A DNA stretch of 64,000 nt from Micromonospora sp. U21 (GTDB taxonomy: Bacteria; Actinomycetota; Actinomycetes; Mycobacteriales; Micromonosporaceae): contig NZ_JAGPYK010000003.1 in the NCBI RefSeq assembly GCF_018070045.1, forward strand, positions 124,001 through 188,000, read 5' to 3'. Both the position numbers and the translations under genes were made by a program. Numbering within the stretch: the stretch's first letter is position 1; every line of letters starts with the position of its first letter. Under the pieces are notes generated by a model, which was not told the DNA's origin, made no database searches, and was given only the letters and a program-made list of their open reading frames with translations. Shown piece by piece: positions 44,988-54,241 of the stretch.

Positions 44988-45800
44988 ATGAACGCAGACC
45001 GGATGGACCAGGAAACCGCCGAGCGGCTGCTCGGCGGGACCGTCGAGCCATCGGCCGGGCCACGACCGGTCGTGCTGCTGCTGACCGCGGCCCGCGCCGC
45101 GCCGCGCCCCGCGGAGCTGGCCGGCGAAGACGTCGCCGTGCTGGCCTTCCGCCGCGAGCGCCACGGTCGCCTCCATTCGAAGCCCGCCCGGCGCGCCGGG
45201 GAGGGCTTCGCCCTGGCCGCACCTGCCGTTGCCCGAGGGCCCGCCCGCCGGTCCCGCAGCCTCGCCGGGTTCGGTGGCAGGGCCGCGGTGGCGGCCCTGG
45301 CCCTCGTCGCCAGCGGCGGGGTGGCGCTGGCCGCCGCCACCGGCCCTGGGCCCCGTCCGCCGCACCCGCCCACGACCACGCTGCCGCCGCCCGTCGATCC
45401 ACCCACCGTGACCGCCCCGGTCATGGGTGGGCAGGTCGTGTCGGGCGCACCCGCCACGAGCGGGCCGGCGCCGCCCGCCCCGGTCGCCGCTGAGATGGCG
45501 GGCCCGTGCCGGGCGTACCAGGCAGTCGCCGGGGGCGACCGCGGCGCAGCCCTCGACAACCCGGCCTACTCCGGGCTGATCGCCGCCGCCGGTGACCGGC
45601 AGCGGGTGGCCGATTACTGCACGCGGGTCCTGGCCGCCGGGCCGGCGCCGGGCGGGGCCAACGGTGGGCGACCAGAGACCGCGCCGAGTCGGCGCCCACA
45701 GCCGCCCGGCCCCTCAGACAACCGGCCCACCGCTGCCGGACCGGACCGCACCGGACCGGGCGACGGCCGGCACTCCCCGCAGGGCGGCCCACCGACCTGA
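44988..45800 (+). CDS. Anti-sigma-like single-pass membrane protein without adjacent sigma factor
   Basis: 270 residues from the ATG at 44988 (GAGGGACACGAG upstream). The N-terminal segment ETAERLLGGT...LLLTAARAAPRPAELAGEDVAVLAFRRER resembles a recurring actinomycete membrane protein encoded next to ECF sigma genes. One helix lies near residues 97-118, followed by a Pro/Thr-rich extracytoplasmic linker and a small domain with two cysteines (PCRAYQAVAGG; DYCTRVLA). The C-terminus is Pro/Gly/Arg-rich. No sigma gene is next to it, so its partner, if any, is elsewhere. Regulatory role inferred. Confidence 0.65.
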   Translation: MNADRMDQETAERLLGGTVEPSAGPRPVVLLLTAARAAPRPAELAGEDVAVLAFRRERHGRLHSKPARRAGEGFALAAPAVARGPARRSRSLAGFGGRAAVAALALVASGGVALAAATGPGPRPPHPPTTTLPPPVDPPTVTAPVMGGQVVSGAPATSGPAPPAPVAAEMAGPCRAYQAVAGGDRGAALDNPAYSGLIAAAGDRQRVADYCTRVLAAGPAPGGANGGRPETAPSRRPQPPGPSDNRPTAAGPDRTGPGDGRHSPQGGPPT

Positions 45801-45906
45801 CCAGCCGGGGCGCACACTGGCGACTCCCCGCCGGTCCTCGCGCGGCGGGGCCGTGCGGCACGTCCAGCGAAGCGCCGGGTCGCCCGTGGACTGATAACTT
45901 GCCCCG

Positions 45907-46623
<717 letters not shown>

Positions 46624-46635
46624 CGCAGCCCTCGA

Positions 46636-48717
46636 TCAGCGAAGCCGGCGACGGCCGGCGGCGGTGGCGGAACGGTCTCCGGCGTACGCGTCTGCAAGAC
46701 CCCAACGGCCCGGGATGTTCAGCAGCTCGACTCTGCCGAAGCCCACTGGCAGGGCCGGGTTGACCAGGAGGTTGTCACCGACGGGCCGCAGCCCCAGCAG
46801 AGCGCCCAGCAGCATCAGCAGCGAACCCGAGGACCACGACTGCGGGCGCCCCGCCGCGGGCAGCTGGACGGGGTACTTCGTCAGGCTGCGCTCGTAACCG
46901 GCGATCAGCTCCGGCACCGCCCCGCCGAGCGTCTGCGCCATGTCGAAGATGCCAGCCGCGATCCGGCCCGCCTGCGCATCGAAGCGGTAGTGCCGCAGCC
47001 CGGCCGCGATCAGGGCGTTGTCCGACGGCCACACCGCCCCCAGGTGTGAGCCCACCGGGTTGTACGGACGCTGCCCGGCCGCGAAGGTGCGGACGCCCCA
47101 GCCGCTGAACAGTCGCGGCCCGACCAGGTGCTCGGCGACCGCCTCGGCGCGGTCGTGCGGGACGATCCCGCTCCACAGCAGATGCCCGATGTTGGACGAC
47201 AGCGCGTCGACCGGCTCGCCGTACGGCCCCAGCGCCAACGCGTAGTAGTCCCGTTCCGGCAACCAGAAGTCCCGGTTGAACCGGTCCTTCAACTCCGCCG
47301 CCTCCCGCTCCAGCCGGTCGGCGTACCCGGGGTCACCCCAGAACTCCCGGGCCAGCCGCGCGCCGCGCCGTTTCGCGTCGTACGCGTAGCCCTGCAACTC
47401 GCAGGTGGCCCGGGGAAAGGGCGGCTGCCGCCCGGATTCGTCGGTGATCGCGTCCGCGGAGTTCTTCCAGCCCTGGTTGATCACGCCGTGCCGCTCGTTG
47501 CGGCGCTGGTAGCGCAGGTACCCGTCACCGGTCAGGTCGCCGTACTCGTCGATCCAGTTCAGTGCCATCCGGGCCGGGTGCCGCAGCTCGCGGACCAGGT
47601 CCGCGTCGCCGGACCAGCGCTCGTACTCGTCGAGCAGGACGACGAACAGCGGGGTGGTGTCCGCCGCGCCGTAGTACAGCCCGTCCGGCCGTTCGCCGAA
47701 CGCCGCCGACTCGCCGTAGCGGAGCTGCGCGAGGATCTTGCCCGGCTCCTCGTCGTGCAGGTCGTCGAGTTGGCCGCCCTGCAGCAGCGCCAGCATCCGC
47801 AGCGTCGCGGGGGTCAGCTCGGGGGTGAACGCCATGGTCTGCAGGCAGGTCATGATGCTGTCCCGCCCGCAGAACGCCATCGCCCACGGCAGGCCGCCCA
47901 CCGGCACCCGAGCCGGGTACGACAGCGGCGTGTACCGCAGCGCCGCCAGGTCGGTCAGGCTGCCCCGGTAGGTCTCTTCCAGGCCGTCCCTCTCGGCCAT
48001 CAGCTGCGGCGCCCGGTCCAGCCAGGCGGTCAATTCCTCGCGCATCCCTCCGTGTATGTGGTCCCGGTGCGACTCCAGGTCGTTGCGCAGGTCCCGGCCG
48101 CCCTCCCCCCGGATGGTCATGGTGACGTGCAGGTCGGTCTCCCACTGGCCCTCGGGCTCGATCCGGATCCGGAAGGTCATCCCGCGCTCGTCCACGTCGG
48201 CCGGAGCCGTGCTGTTGACGGTCGTCTCGCGGACGAACCGCTCCCGCGCGTACCGCAGCACGAGTTGGTGGCGCGCGGAGTCGGCAGCGACCTCGACGTC
48301 CCGCCGCCGCAGCTGCCCGCGCGCAGCGGTGTCGGTCAGGTCGGCCAGGTCGGCGAAGTCGTTGCCCATGTCCATCCGCACCGTGAAATCGGCCGGCTTC
48401 GCCGAGTGGTTGAGCAACGTGATGCGCTCGTTGAAGCTGTCGTTGATCGAGCGGTGCCGGATCACCGACACGTCGGCGTCGACGTAGTGGCTCGCCGCGC
48501 CCGGGACCAGGAAGAACCGGGTCTCGAAGTACGCCATGTCGTCGCGGGAGAGGACGTTCAGTTCCTCCCCGTCGACACTGAGCACCCAGCGGGACAGGAA
48601 GCGGGTGTCGAAAGAGAAGAGCCCCACCGGGGCGTCCGCAGCATCTGTGACGTCGCCCTCGCCGTCGCTGATCGCGAAGGCGTTGCCGGCGATCACGTTC
48701 ACCCATTCCCGGCTCAC
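46636..48717 (-). CDS. Glycogen-debranching-type amylo-alpha-1,6-glucosidase family protein
   Basis: 693 residues from the GTG at 48717, which overlaps the SCP2 gene stop (GTGA). The N-terminal domain begins with NVIAGNAFAISDGEGDV...GLFSFDTRFLSRW, typical of this bacterial group, and the (alpha/alpha)6 catalytic domain has GLPWAMAFCGRDSIMTCLQ, INQGWKNSADAITDESG and SNIGHLLWSGI. The acids in these blocks are candidate catalytic residues of the GH15-like fold. Members act on alpha-1,6 or related glucosidic bonds of storage or osmotic polysaccharides; substrate not proven. Coupled to the SCP2 gene upstream. Confidence 0.85.
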   Translation of the reverse strand: MSREWVNVIAGNAFAISDGEGDVTDAADAPVGLFSFDTRFLSRWVLSVDGEELNVLSRDDMAYFETRFFLVPGAASHYVDADVSVIRHRSINDSFNERITLLNHSAKPADFTVRMDMGNDFADLADLTDTAARGQLRRRDVEVAADSARHQLVLRYARERFVRETTVNSTAPADVDERGMTFRIRIEPEGQWETDLHVTMTIRGEGGRDLRNDLESHRDHIHGGMREELTAWLDRAPQLMAERDGLEETYRGSLTDLAALRYTPLSYPARVPVGGLPWAMAFCGRDSIMTCLQTMAFTPELTPATLRMLALLQGGQLDDLHDEEPGKILAQLRYGESAAFGERPDGLYYGAADTTPLFVVLLDEYERWSGDADLVRELRHPARMALNWIDEYGDLTGDGYLRYQRRNERHGVINQGWKNSADAITDESGRQPPFPRATCELQGYAYDAKRRGARLAREFWGDPGYADRLEREAAELKDRFNRDFWLPERDYYALALGPYGEPVDALSSNIGHLLWSGIVPHDRAEAVAEHLVGPRLFSGWGVRTFAAGQRPYNPVGSHLGAVWPSDNALIAAGLRHYRFDAQAGRIAAGIFDMAQTLGGAVPELIAGYERSLTKYPVQLPAAGRPQSWSSGSLLMLLGALLGLRPVGDNLLVNPALPVGFGRVELLNIPGRWGLADAYAGDRSATAAGRRRLR

Positions 48718-49103
48718 CGTCGCCCCTCCCGCCCGGCCATCGCGGCCCGACCCAGCTCGCGCGGATGCCGGGCACCGGCCGGCCCGGGAAAGATGCGCCG
48801 CAGCAGCATCAGCAGGCGCAGGTTGCCCTGCACGGTCAGCTCGTTGCGCAGCAGCGCCGTCGCCACGTGGCTTTCCCCGCTCGCCAACCGGTCGAAGACC
48901 GCCGGGGTGGCGCGGATGACCAGCTCCGCGTCGTCGCCCGACCGGGTCACCCGCACGTGCTGGTCGGCGACGGTCAGGTACCAGTGCTCGGTGTGGCCGT
49001 CCTCGCGCGCGTCCAGCCGCATGGTCCCGGCGGTCGTGTCCGGCAGGTCGGTACGCCGGCCGGCGCCCAGCTGTCGCAGGTGTTCCGCGATCGTCGCTCC
49101 CAT
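48714..49103 (-). CDS. SCP2 sterol-binding-domain-like protein
   Basis: 129 residues from the ATG at 49103 (a GTG directly precedes it; GGGGGAC upstream). The middle reads WYLTVADQHVRVTRSGDDAELVIRATPAVFDRLASGE, then LLRNELTVQGNLRLLMLLRRIFPGP, the pattern of SCP2-like lipid-binding domains. The stop overlaps the debranching-type gene by four bases, so the two are co-translated. A ligand and the reason for coupling are unknown. Confidence 0.8.
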   Translation of the reverse strand: MGATIAEHLRQLGAGRRTDLPDTTAGTMRLDAREDGHTEHWYLTVADQHVRVTRSGDDAELVIRATPAVFDRLASGESHVATALLRNELTVQGNLRLLMLLRRIFPGPAGARHPRELGRAAMAGREGRR

Positions 49104-49213
49104 CACGTCCCCCTCCCCCGCTTCCCCGCAGGATCACCCGCGCCGGGGTGAGGCCGGCTCACCCGAACCGGGTGACGACGCAGCCGTGGCGTGAGCCCGG
49201 CGGAAGCCGCCGG

Positions 49214-49723
49214 TCAGTCGACCCCGGTCAGGCCACGGACGTAGCTGGCCTGGCCGACGTGTTGCAGGTCGTCCTCGGCGACGCTGACCAGCCGGACGCC
49301 AAGGGTGACCGGCGGATCCCACGCCTCGTCGACCACGCGGTCCAGGTCCGCGGGCCGCAGACCGGCCAGGAACTCGCGGGTCCGCCCCGAGACCGCCTCG
49401 TAGTAGTCGATCAGCGCCTGCGCGCTCTCCGGCCGCACCGCCGCGACCTGCGCGGGCGAGTGGCCGTAGCCGGTGTCGTCCGGGTCGGCGGTGAGCCCGA
49501 ACCGCCCCGCCCAGTCGCCACTCACCCAGATCTGGTCGGTGTCCATCAGGTCGGCGACGTGGTCGTCCTGCACGCGGGTCAGGTGCCAGACCAGCCAACC
49601 GATCGTGTTGGCGCCCGGAGCGGGCGCCCAGCGCAGCTGCTCCGGGGTGAGACCGTCGACCGCCGCGCGGACGAGGTCGGGCAGGCGGTCGTACGCCTCG
49701 GTCAGCAGGTCACTCACGCCCAC
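49214..49723 (-). CDS. DinB_2/DUF664-type protein
   Basis: 169 residues from a GTG with AGGAGG upstream. ANTIGWLVWHLTRVQDDH gives the first His ligand, DDLQHVGQASYVRGL near the C-terminus the second, in the four-helix DinB pattern. WAGRFGL and GHSPAQVAAVRPES are typical of the DUF664 branch, which in actinobacteria may depend on mycothiol. Divergent from the 2H phosphoesterase gene. Substrate unknown. Confidence 0.87.
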   Translation of the reverse strand: MGVSDLLTEAYDRLPDLVRAAVDGLTPEQLRWAPAPGANTIGWLVWHLTRVQDDHVADLMDTDQIWVSGDWAGRFGLTADPDDTGYGHSPAQVAAVRPESAQALIDYYEAVSGRTREFLAGLRPADLDRVVDEAWDPPVTLGVRLVSVAEDDLQHVGQASYVRGLTGVD

Positions 49724-49800
49724 GGGTCACGCCTCCTGGTCTGTTTCCGATCAGGTACCGCCGGGACCGCCAGGCAAACCTCTGCCGTTACGGTGATCAC

Positions 49801-50316
49801 GTGGTCGCCGCGCTGGAGCTGTATCTGGATCCGGACGCCACCCGCCGGATCCGGGTGCTCTGGGACGCGCTGGAGGCCGAGGGTGTGCAGAGCATGCGTT
49901 CGCTGCTGGAGCAGCGCCACCGCCCGCACGTCTCGCTCGCGGTGGCGCCCCGCTTCGACCCCGAGCAGGTCGCCGCGGCGCTGCGGGGCACGGTCGTGGC
50001 CGCACCGCTGCGGCTCGACTTCCAGCACGCCGGTCAGTTCGTCGGCCGGGTGCTGTGGCTCGGCCCGACGGTCACCCCGGAGCTGCTGGCGCACCACCGG
50101 CTGGTGCACGACCGGCTCGCCGCTGCCGGCATCACCCTGGTCGAGCACTACCAGCCGGGACGCTGGGTGCCGCACTGCACGCTCTCCATGCGCGTACCGA
50201 ACGCGTTGATGGCCGCCGCGGTGCGCCGCTGCCTGGAGGTGCTGCCGGTGGCCGCGACCGTGGTCGGCGCGGCGCTCACCGACCACGCCCGCGGCATCGC
50301 CCACCCGCTGCCCTGA
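49801..50316 (+). CDS. 2H phosphoesterase (2'-5' RNA ligase-like)
   Basis: 171 residues from a GTG. The two family tetrapeptides are present: His43-Val-Ser45-Leu (RPHVSL) and His125-Cys-Thr127-Leu (VPHCTL), about 80 residues apart as required. The N-terminal VAALELYLDPDATRRIRVLWDAL is the usual first strand and helix. Members act on cyclic phosphates or 2'-5' linkages; no specific substrate can be named. Confidence 0.85.
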   Translation: MVAALELYLDPDATRRIRVLWDALEAEGVQSMRSLLEQRHRPHVSLAVAPRFDPEQVAAALRGTVVAAPLRLDFQHAGQFVGRVLWLGPTVTPELLAHHRLVHDRLAAAGITLVEHYQPGRWVPHCTLSMRVPNALMAAAVRRCLEVLPVAATVVGAALTDHARGIAHPLP

Positions 50317-50494
50317 CCCATCCCGCCGGCCGGTCAGAGTCGGGAAATTGAAAACAAGGGGTACGGACGAGTCCGGGCGTGGGATGGTGCGAGATGGCTG
50401 CTGTACCGGTGGCGATCTGCCCGCACGCGGGTGACCCGGCCGGAGGCGCGGGCGCACGCCGCGCCGCGCGGGGTGGCTTCGACGAGGAGAGGCA

Positions 50495-50686
50495 GTGCCC
50501 ATGCAGGCTCAGCGCAGGCCATCGCGTACGGAGCGGAGCCAGACCCGGGACGACCGGACCGGCGGCGGCATGACCGGGGCGGCCACGCCCCTGACCATCT
50601 GGGCCGCTGCCGTGCTGCTCGGCCGGATCGGCGCCGGCGACGACGACAGCGAGGACGAGCGGCACATCCTGCGCGGCATCGAATGA
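50495..50686 (+). CDS. Small hypothetical protein (63 aa)
   Basis: GTG at 50495 with GGAGAGG upstream (a second in-frame ATG follows at residue 3). A basic N-terminal half, one moderately hydrophobic stretch (PLTIWAAAVLLGRIG), and an acidic end GDDDSEDERHILRGIE. No family recognised. Converges on corA with 15 bp between stops. Confidence 0.5.
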   Translation: MPMQAQRRPSRTERSQTRDDRTGGGMTGAATPLTIWAAAVLLGRIGAGDDDSEDERHILRGIE

Positions 50687-50701
50687 CCCTCGACGGTCCG
50701 G

Positions 50702-51832
50702 TCACAGCCAGCCGCGCCGCTTGAAGATCAGGTAGAGGCTGCCGCAGACCAGGGCCATCAGCAGCAGCGCGAACAGGTAGCCGTAGTGCCAGTTCAGCTC
50801 CGGCATGTGCACGAAGTTCATCCCGTACACCGTGCCGATCAGCGTGGGAGCGAACAGGATCGCCGCCCAGGAGGAGACCTTCTTCAGCTCCTCGTTCTGG
50901 GCGTAGCTGGCCGCGGTGAGGCTGCGCATCTCCTCGTTCTGCTGCTGCGAGACGAGGGTGGCGTTGACGGTGAGGATGTTCTGCAGCAGGTGCCGGAAGC
51001 CGTCCACCCGCTCCACCACCTGGGTGAGGTGGTCGGTCACGTCCCGCAGGTAGCGGCGCAGTTCCTCGTCGGGGCCGTAACTGCCGGCGCCGGCCGCCAG
51101 CGCGTCGAGCACGGTGAGCAGCGGGCGGGCGGCCCGCTGGAACTGGATGACCTCGCGGCTGAGCCCGTAGATGCGCCGGCTGGCGTTCGGGTCGCCGCCG
51201 AAGACCTCGGTCTCGATCTCGTCGATGTCGTTCTCCAACCCGGCCACCACCGGCGCGTAACCGTCGACCACCTGGTCAAGGATCGCGTACAGGACCGCCT
51301 CCGGACCCTGGGCGAGCATCTGCGCGTCGGCCTCCATCCGCCGCCGCACCGCGGCCAGGTCCGGCGCCTCACCGTGGCGGACGGTGACCACGAAGCCGGG
51401 CCCGATGAACAGGTGCAGCTCGGAAAACTCGACCTCTTCCCGCAGATCGTCGTAGCGGGCGGCGCGCAGCACCACGAAGAGCGTGTGCCCGTACCGTTCC
51501 AGCTTGGGCCGCTGGTGGGCGTTGATGGCGTCCTCCACCGCCAGGTCGTGCAGCCGGAACTCCCGCGCGAGCGAGGTGATCTGGTCGATGTCGGGCCGGT
51601 ACAGCCCGATCCAGGCCATCGCGTCGCTCTGCTCCTGCAGGCAGCGGTACGTCTCGGCGAGGCCGTCCGGCGACGCGAACCGGTGCCCCTGGATGTAGAC
51701 GGCGCTGTCCACCAGGCCGCCGGTGGGCGGCGCGGTCGGCTCCTCCCGCGGCGGCTCGCCGACGCGGATCTCGTGCTCGTCGAGCCGGCGGCCGAAGCCA
51801 CCGCCCGGGCGGAACCGACGGCCGCCGACCAT
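50702..51832 (-). CDS. corA: CorA-family magnesium/cobalt channel
   Basis: 376 residues from the ATG at 51832, with purine-rich GGGAGGGAGC upstream; a longer opening adds only low-complexity sequence. The large cytoplasmic domain ends in a long helix, then two C-terminal membrane helices with the family signature YGMNFVHMP at the end of the first, and a basic tail KRRGWL. It would form a pentameric divalent-cation channel. The 5' flank is shared with the SAM-IV-controlled operon, transcribed the other way. Confidence 0.92.
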   Translation of the reverse strand: MVGGRRFRPGGGFGRRLDEHEIRVGEPPREEPTAPPTGGLVDSAVYIQGHRFASPDGLAETYRCLQEQSDAMAWIGLYRPDIDQITSLAREFRLHDLAVEDAINAHQRPKLERYGHTLFVVLRAARYDDLREEVEFSELHLFIGPGFVVTVRHGEAPDLAAVRRRMEADAQMLAQGPEAVLYAILDQVVDGYAPVVAGLENDIDEIETEVFGGDPNASRRIYGLSREVIQFQRAARPLLTVLDALAAGAGSYGPDEELRRYLRDVTDHLTQVVERVDGFRHLLQNILTVNATLVSQQQNEEMRSLTAASYAQNEELKKVSSWAAILFAPTLIGTVYGMNFVHMPELNWHYGYLFALLLMALVCGSLYLIFKRRGWL

Positions 51833-52154
51833 GACCCGCTCCCTCCCCGGACGCACCATCCGGCGACTGCCCGAACCGCCGGGCCGTCCGGGCGTGGAAG
51901 CCGGGAGGCGCTGCTTCCCCCGTACCCACGGCCCGAAACCCCCCGACGCGCCGGCTCCCGGAGGGCCCGGGCAAGGCGGGTTCCCCGCACTCTCGTACCG
52001 GCCCGGCCGGTTGGCGGACACTCACGGTGACCGTCGGCGGAGACAGGGGAAGCGCCGATGGAGGTCGACAGGCGCGCCGGCCGCCTGTCGTCGACGGTGA
52101 GCGTGGTCATAACGACTGGACGACTCGCCTCCCCCGGCTGCTAGCCTCGGCGCA
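51833..52154. other. Divergent intergenic region between corA and the SAM-IV leader
   Basis: About 320 bp with no supported gene. For the plus strand a possible -10 (TAGCCT, 52142-52147) lies 8 bp before the aptamer, with TGGACG 19 bp upstream as a poor -35; weak evidence. The corA promoter must also be here, but I see no clear elements. Confidence 0.4.
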
Positions 52155-52270
52155 GGTCATGAGCGCCAGCGCGAAGCCCCGGCTCGCTGGCCGGCAACCC
52201 TCCTCCGCGGTGGGGTGCCCCGGGTGAAGACCAGGCACCGGCACGACGTCGGTGCAAGCGTGGCCTGGCA
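52155..52270 (+). ncRNA. SAM-IV riboswitch
   Basis: Begins GGTCATGAGCGCCAGCG and continues AAGCCCCGGCTCGCTGG, CCGGCAACCCTCC, CGCGGTGGGGTGCCCCGGG, GACC closing P1 (52155-52158 with 52229-52232), then a GCACCG/CGGTGC hairpin (52235-52255) and GCAAGCG for the pseudoknot. This ordered set is the SAM-IV architecture of Actinomycetales. It precedes a leader peptide and a three-gene ABC importer, indicating repression when S-adenosylmethionine is plentiful. Confidence 0.93.
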
Positions 52271-52298
52271 CCCAGGTCAGCACAGACCCGGGAGAACC

Positions 52299-52442
52299 AT
52301 GCGCATCCTCAGCAGCACCACCCCATCAGCCGACGTCGCGGATTCCCGTGCCGGCTGGGCTCCGCCGGCACTGACCCGGCGACGGCACGTGGACATGATG
52401 CGGGTGTGCAGCGCCGCCTGTCGCGGCCGCGCCGCGTACTAG
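52299..52442 (+). CDS. Cysteine-containing leader peptide (47 aa)
   Basis: ATG with GGGAGAACC directly upstream. The C-terminal end TRRRHVDMMRVCSAACRGRAAY matches the actinobacterial putative-leader-peptide pattern R-R-H-V-D...R-V-x-S-A-x-C seen before sulfur and cysteine genes. Two Cys codons (VCSAAC) lie 9-13 codons before the stop, where ribosome stalling could alter downstream folding. It sits between the SAM-IV aptamer and the importer. Attenuation by cysteine supply is inferred from the family pattern. Confidence 0.75.
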   Translation: MRILSSTTPSADVADSRAGWAPPALTRRRHVDMMRVCSAACRGRAAY

Positions 52443-52471
52443 CGCACCCCTCTTCCCGAACCCATCCCAGC

Positions 52472-52519
52472 GGTACGCCCACCGGGCGCACCGTCGGCGG
52501 CGCACGTCTGTGCCCGCCG
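52472..52519 (+). promoter_or_regulatory. Attenuator-like hairpins between leader peptide and importer
   Basis: A near-perfect stem GGTACGCCC/GGGCGCACC (52472-52480 with 52484-52492, one mismatch) is followed by a GC-rich stem CGGCGGCGCAC/GTGCCCGCCG (52495-52519, one bulge). They end about 24 nt before the importer start, and could be terminator or ribosome-site-sequestering structures for the riboswitch or the leader peptide. Confidence 0.45.
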
Positions 52520-52542
52520 CTGCGCAACCTTCGGAGACACCT

Positions 52543-53415
52543 GTGCGATTCCTTCCTGCCCTGACCCGCGCCGCGGCCCTCGGCGCGGCCACGATCCTGG
52601 CCGCCACCGCTCTCACCGCCTGCGGCGACGACACCTCCTCCGACGCCGCCGGCAATCCGTACGGCCTGGCGCAGCCGGGCGTCCTGCGCGCCGGCACGCT
52701 GACCGACGCCCCGCCGAACGTGTACCTCAAGGACGGCAAGTTCACCGGCTTCGACAACGACCTGCTGACCGCGGTGGCCGGCAAGCTCGGCCTGAAGGTC
52801 GAGTTCGTCGGCACCGACTTCTCCGCGCTGCTCTCCCAGGTCAACAACCGCAAGTTCGACGTCGGCAGCTCCTCGATCACCATCACCGAGGCACGGAAGA
52901 AGACGGTCGACTTCGGCAACGGCTACGACTTCGGTTACTTCGGCCTGGACGTGCCGGCCGGCTCCCCGATCACCGGCTTCGACCAGCTCGCCGGCAAGCG
53001 GGTCGTGGTGGTGCAGGGCACCGTCCAGGACGACTACGCCACCGGCGAGCGGCTCAACCCGGTCCGGGTGCCGGACTACAACGGCGCGATCAACCAGCTC
53101 AAGGCGGGCACCGCCGACGCGTGGATCGCCCCGGCCGAGATCGGCGAGAAGTCGGCCGCCGACAGCAACGGCAAGATCACCGTGGCGGCCAAGCAGCTCA
53201 GCCCGGCACCGACCGCGTACGCCGTCGCCAAGGGCAGCGACAAGCTGCGGGAGGCGCTGAACAAGGGCCTCGACGAGGTGATCGCGGACGGCACCTGGAG
53301 CCGGTTGCAGGCGCAGTACTACCCGGGCCGGCCGGTGCCGGCGGACTTCCGACCGGGCGGCGGAACGGTGACCGTGCCGGCCGCACCGTCGGCGTCGGCG
53401 TCGGCCGCGTCCTGA
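52543..53415 (+). CDS. Amino-acid ABC transporter substrate-binding lipoprotein
   Basis: 290 residues from the GTG at 52543 (CGGAGA upstream). Lipoprotein signal with lipobox LTAC and Cys27. A type-3 periplasmic-binding fold follows: LRAGTLTDAPPNVYLKDGKFTGFDNDLLTAVAGKLGL, VGSSSITITEARKKTVDFGN and KRVVVVQGTVQDDYA. Ala/Ser/Pro tail at the C-terminus. This family binds polar or sulfur amino acids; the SAM-IV riboswitch and Cys leader in front favour cystine, cysteine or methionine. The permease follows after 43 bp and the ATPase overlaps the permease. Confidence 0.88.
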   Translation: MRFLPALTRAAALGAATILAATALTACGDDTSSDAAGNPYGLAQPGVLRAGTLTDAPPNVYLKDGKFTGFDNDLLTAVAGKLGLKVEFVGTDFSALLSQVNNRKFDVGSSSITITEARKKTVDFGNGYDFGYFGLDVPAGSPITGFDQLAGKRVVVVQGTVQDDYATGERLNPVRVPDYNGAINQLKAGTADAWIAPAEIGEKSAADSNGKITVAAKQLSPAPTAYAVAKGSDKLREALNKGLDEVIADGTWSRLQAQYYPGRPVPADFRPGGGTVTVPAAPSASASAAS

Positions 53416-53458
53416 GACACCCGGTGACGAGCGAGCGGGGCGGTAGGAGAGGCGACCG

Positions 53459-54241
53459 ATGGATCCGTTGAGCACCCTGTGGGAGACCTTCTTCGACTGG
53501 GACGCGATGCGCGAGGCGCTACCCGAGATGCTGACCGTCGGGTTGCCCAACACGCTGATCCTGGCGGTCTCGGCCGCCCTGCTCGGCTCGGTGCTGGGCC
53601 TGCTGCTGGCCGTCGCCGGCATCTCCCGCAGCCGCTGGCTGCGCTGGCCGGCGCGGGTCTACACCGATGTGTTCCGGGGGCTGCCGGCCGCGGCGACGAT
53701 CCTGCTGATCGGCGTCGGGCTCGCGCCGCTGGGCATGCAGGTCTGGGGACCCGACCCCTACCCGCTGGGCATTCTGGCGCTGTCGTTGATCGCGGCGGCG
53801 TACATCGGGGAGATCTTCCGCTCCGGCATCCAGTCGGTGGAGGCCGCGCAGCTGGAGGGCGCCCGGGCTCTCGGCTTCTCCTGGGGCGACGCGATGCGGC
53901 TGGTGATCATTCCGCAGGGCATCCGACGGGTGCTGCCGGCCTGGGTGAATCAGCTCATCGCGCTGATCAAGGACTCCAGCCTGGTCTACTTCCTCGGACT
54001 GGTGGCCAGCCAGCGGGAGCTGTTCCGGATCGGGCAGGACTACGCGGCCACCACCGGCAACGAGTCGGCGCTGCTGCTGGCCGGGCTCTGTTACCTGGCA
54101 CTGACCGTTCCGCTGACGCACGCGGTCAACTGGATCGACCGGCGGCTGCGCCACGGCCGGCCGGCCACCGCGCCGGCCGACGAGGACGAGGACGACACCG
54201 AGTCGGCGCTGTCCGGCGCGACGGAAGGGGACCGGCGATGA
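53459..54241 (+). CDS. Amino-acid ABC transporter permease (HisM/GlnP type)
   Basis: 260 residues from an ATG with AGGAGAGG upstream. Five or so hydrophobic helices; the EAA loop reads [22 protein letters not shown], followed by [22 protein letters not shown], diagnostic of the polar-amino-acid uptake family. A charged C-terminal tail (DEDEDDTES) extends past the last helix. One permease gene suggests a homodimer in the transporter. The stop overlaps the ATPase start (ATGA). Confidence 0.92.
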   Translation: MDPLSTLWETFFDWDAMREALPEMLTVGLPNTLILAVSAALLGSVLGLLLAVAGISRSRWLRWPARVYTDVFRGLPAAATILLIGVGLAPLGMQVWGPDPYPLGILALSLIAAAYIGEIFRSGIQSVEAAQLEGARALGFSWGDAMRLVIIPQGIRRVLPAWVNQLIALIKDSSLVYFLGLVASQRELFRIGQDYAATTGNESALLLAGLCYLALTVPLTHAVNWIDRRLRHGRPATAPADEDEDDTESALSGATEGDRR

